Part shown: positions 63,872 to 64,000 of the stretch, piece by piece
Position numbering within the stretch: position 1 is the stretch's first letter
Layout: each line of letters begins with the position of its first letter
Assembly: GCF_020037125.1 (NCBI RefSeq)
Contig: NZ_JAIQDG010000014.1
Span: forward strand, 1 to 64,000
DNA from: Myxococcus sp. RHSTA-1-4
GTDB taxonomy: Bacteria > Myxococcota > Myxococcia > Myxococcales > Myxococcaceae
Reading direction: 5' to 3'
Length of the DNA stretch: 64,000 nt
Program-made: the position numbers and the translations under genes
The notes under the pieces: generated by a model
Told to the model about the DNA's origin: nothing
Databases searched by the model: none
What the model saw: only the letters and a program-made list of their open reading frames with translations

Positions 63872-64000
63872 TCACCGAGTCGCCGCGACGTCCAAGGCCA
63901 GAGGCACGCGCCCCGCCGCCGTGCCCTGCCGCCTGCCCAGCCACCGGCCGCCCGCGGCAGGCAGGCCAGTTCCGTTGCTCCATTCCGCCCCTGCGGACAG
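63872..64000 (-). CDS. 3' end of a gene running off the right edge
   Basis: The last 42 codons read SAGAEWSNGTGLPAAGGRWL followed by GRQGTAAGRVPLALDVAATR-stop, with strong G/C bias at third positions. The stop lies 19 bases before the ABC exporter start on the same strand, so it is probably the first gene of that operon. Too short for family assignment. Confidence 0.5.
   Translation of the reverse strand: MSAGAEWSNGTGLPAAGGRWLGRRQGTAAGRVPLALDVAATR

Overview
The window comes from a high-GC delta-proteobacterial predator of the Myxococcales type (Myxococcus/Corallococcus/Archangium-like). This rests on strong G/C bias at third codon positions, many Ser/Thr protein kinases and orphan histidine kinases, a DUF2381 gene next to a kinase, DUF5953/DUF6310 and Imm52 toxin/immunity-type genes, and many lipoproteins. 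No rRNA, tRNA, CRISPR array or intact transposon was seen. The genus is an inference from gene families; no marker gene is present.

Layout. 0-6.4 kb: the 3' end of an amylase-type gene, a coiled-coil lipoprotein, a PAS histidine kinase, a lipoprotein, and a kinase/DUF2381 operon. 6.5-9.9 kb: a scrambled accessory patch. It holds the last ~30 codons of an AAA/DUF3696-type ATPase with a decayed partner, a nuclease-like lipoprotein (DUF6310) with its DUF5953 partner, a truncated Rpn-type gene, and a KaiC-type gene cut to 30 codons. 11.7-21.05 kb: a four-gene cluster on the plus strand. Its members are a kinase/pseudo-cyclase/STAND-ATPase/TPR regulator, a 794-residue protein of unknown function, a nucleoside 2-deoxyribosyltransferase-like enzyme, and a two-lobed carboxymuconolactone-decarboxylase-like protein. 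Gene starts overlap and an inverted repeat lies in the upstream intergenic region. This is the best candidate for an undescribed system. 21.1-23 kb: an IS3 scar, a 5'-truncated Imm52 gene and a truncated CheR gene.

23-37.7 kb: small membrane proteins, a PhoX-type phosphatase, an aldo/keto reductase, a GAF histidine kinase, an aldehyde dehydrogenase/DUF779 operon, an ABC-2 exporter pair, a repeat-bearing lipoprotein, a kinase-PilZ-J-like fusion behind a good sigma-54 promoter, and an ABC1/UbiB kinase. 37.7-50.7 kb: two near-duplicate orphan receivers, an alpha/beta hydrolase without its nucleophile serine, a ferritin-like protein, a tryptophan-2,3-dioxygenase-like/methyltransferase pair, a multiheme cytochrome-FIST-hybrid kinase-receiver operon, and a membrane histidine kinase. 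50.9-64 kb: a RapA-type SWI2/SNF2 protein, a four-gene TadE/TadG-like operon, several small conserved proteins, two polytopic membrane proteins, and an MsbA-type ABC exporter behind the 3' end of another gene.

Working together: most of the window is signalling and envelope functions. The clearest functional units are the kinase/DUF2381 pair, the DUF6310/DUF5953 pair, the 11.9-21 kb cluster, the TDO/methyltransferase pair and the cytochrome/FIST/kinase/receiver operon. All family assignments were made by reading translated sequence without database searches.
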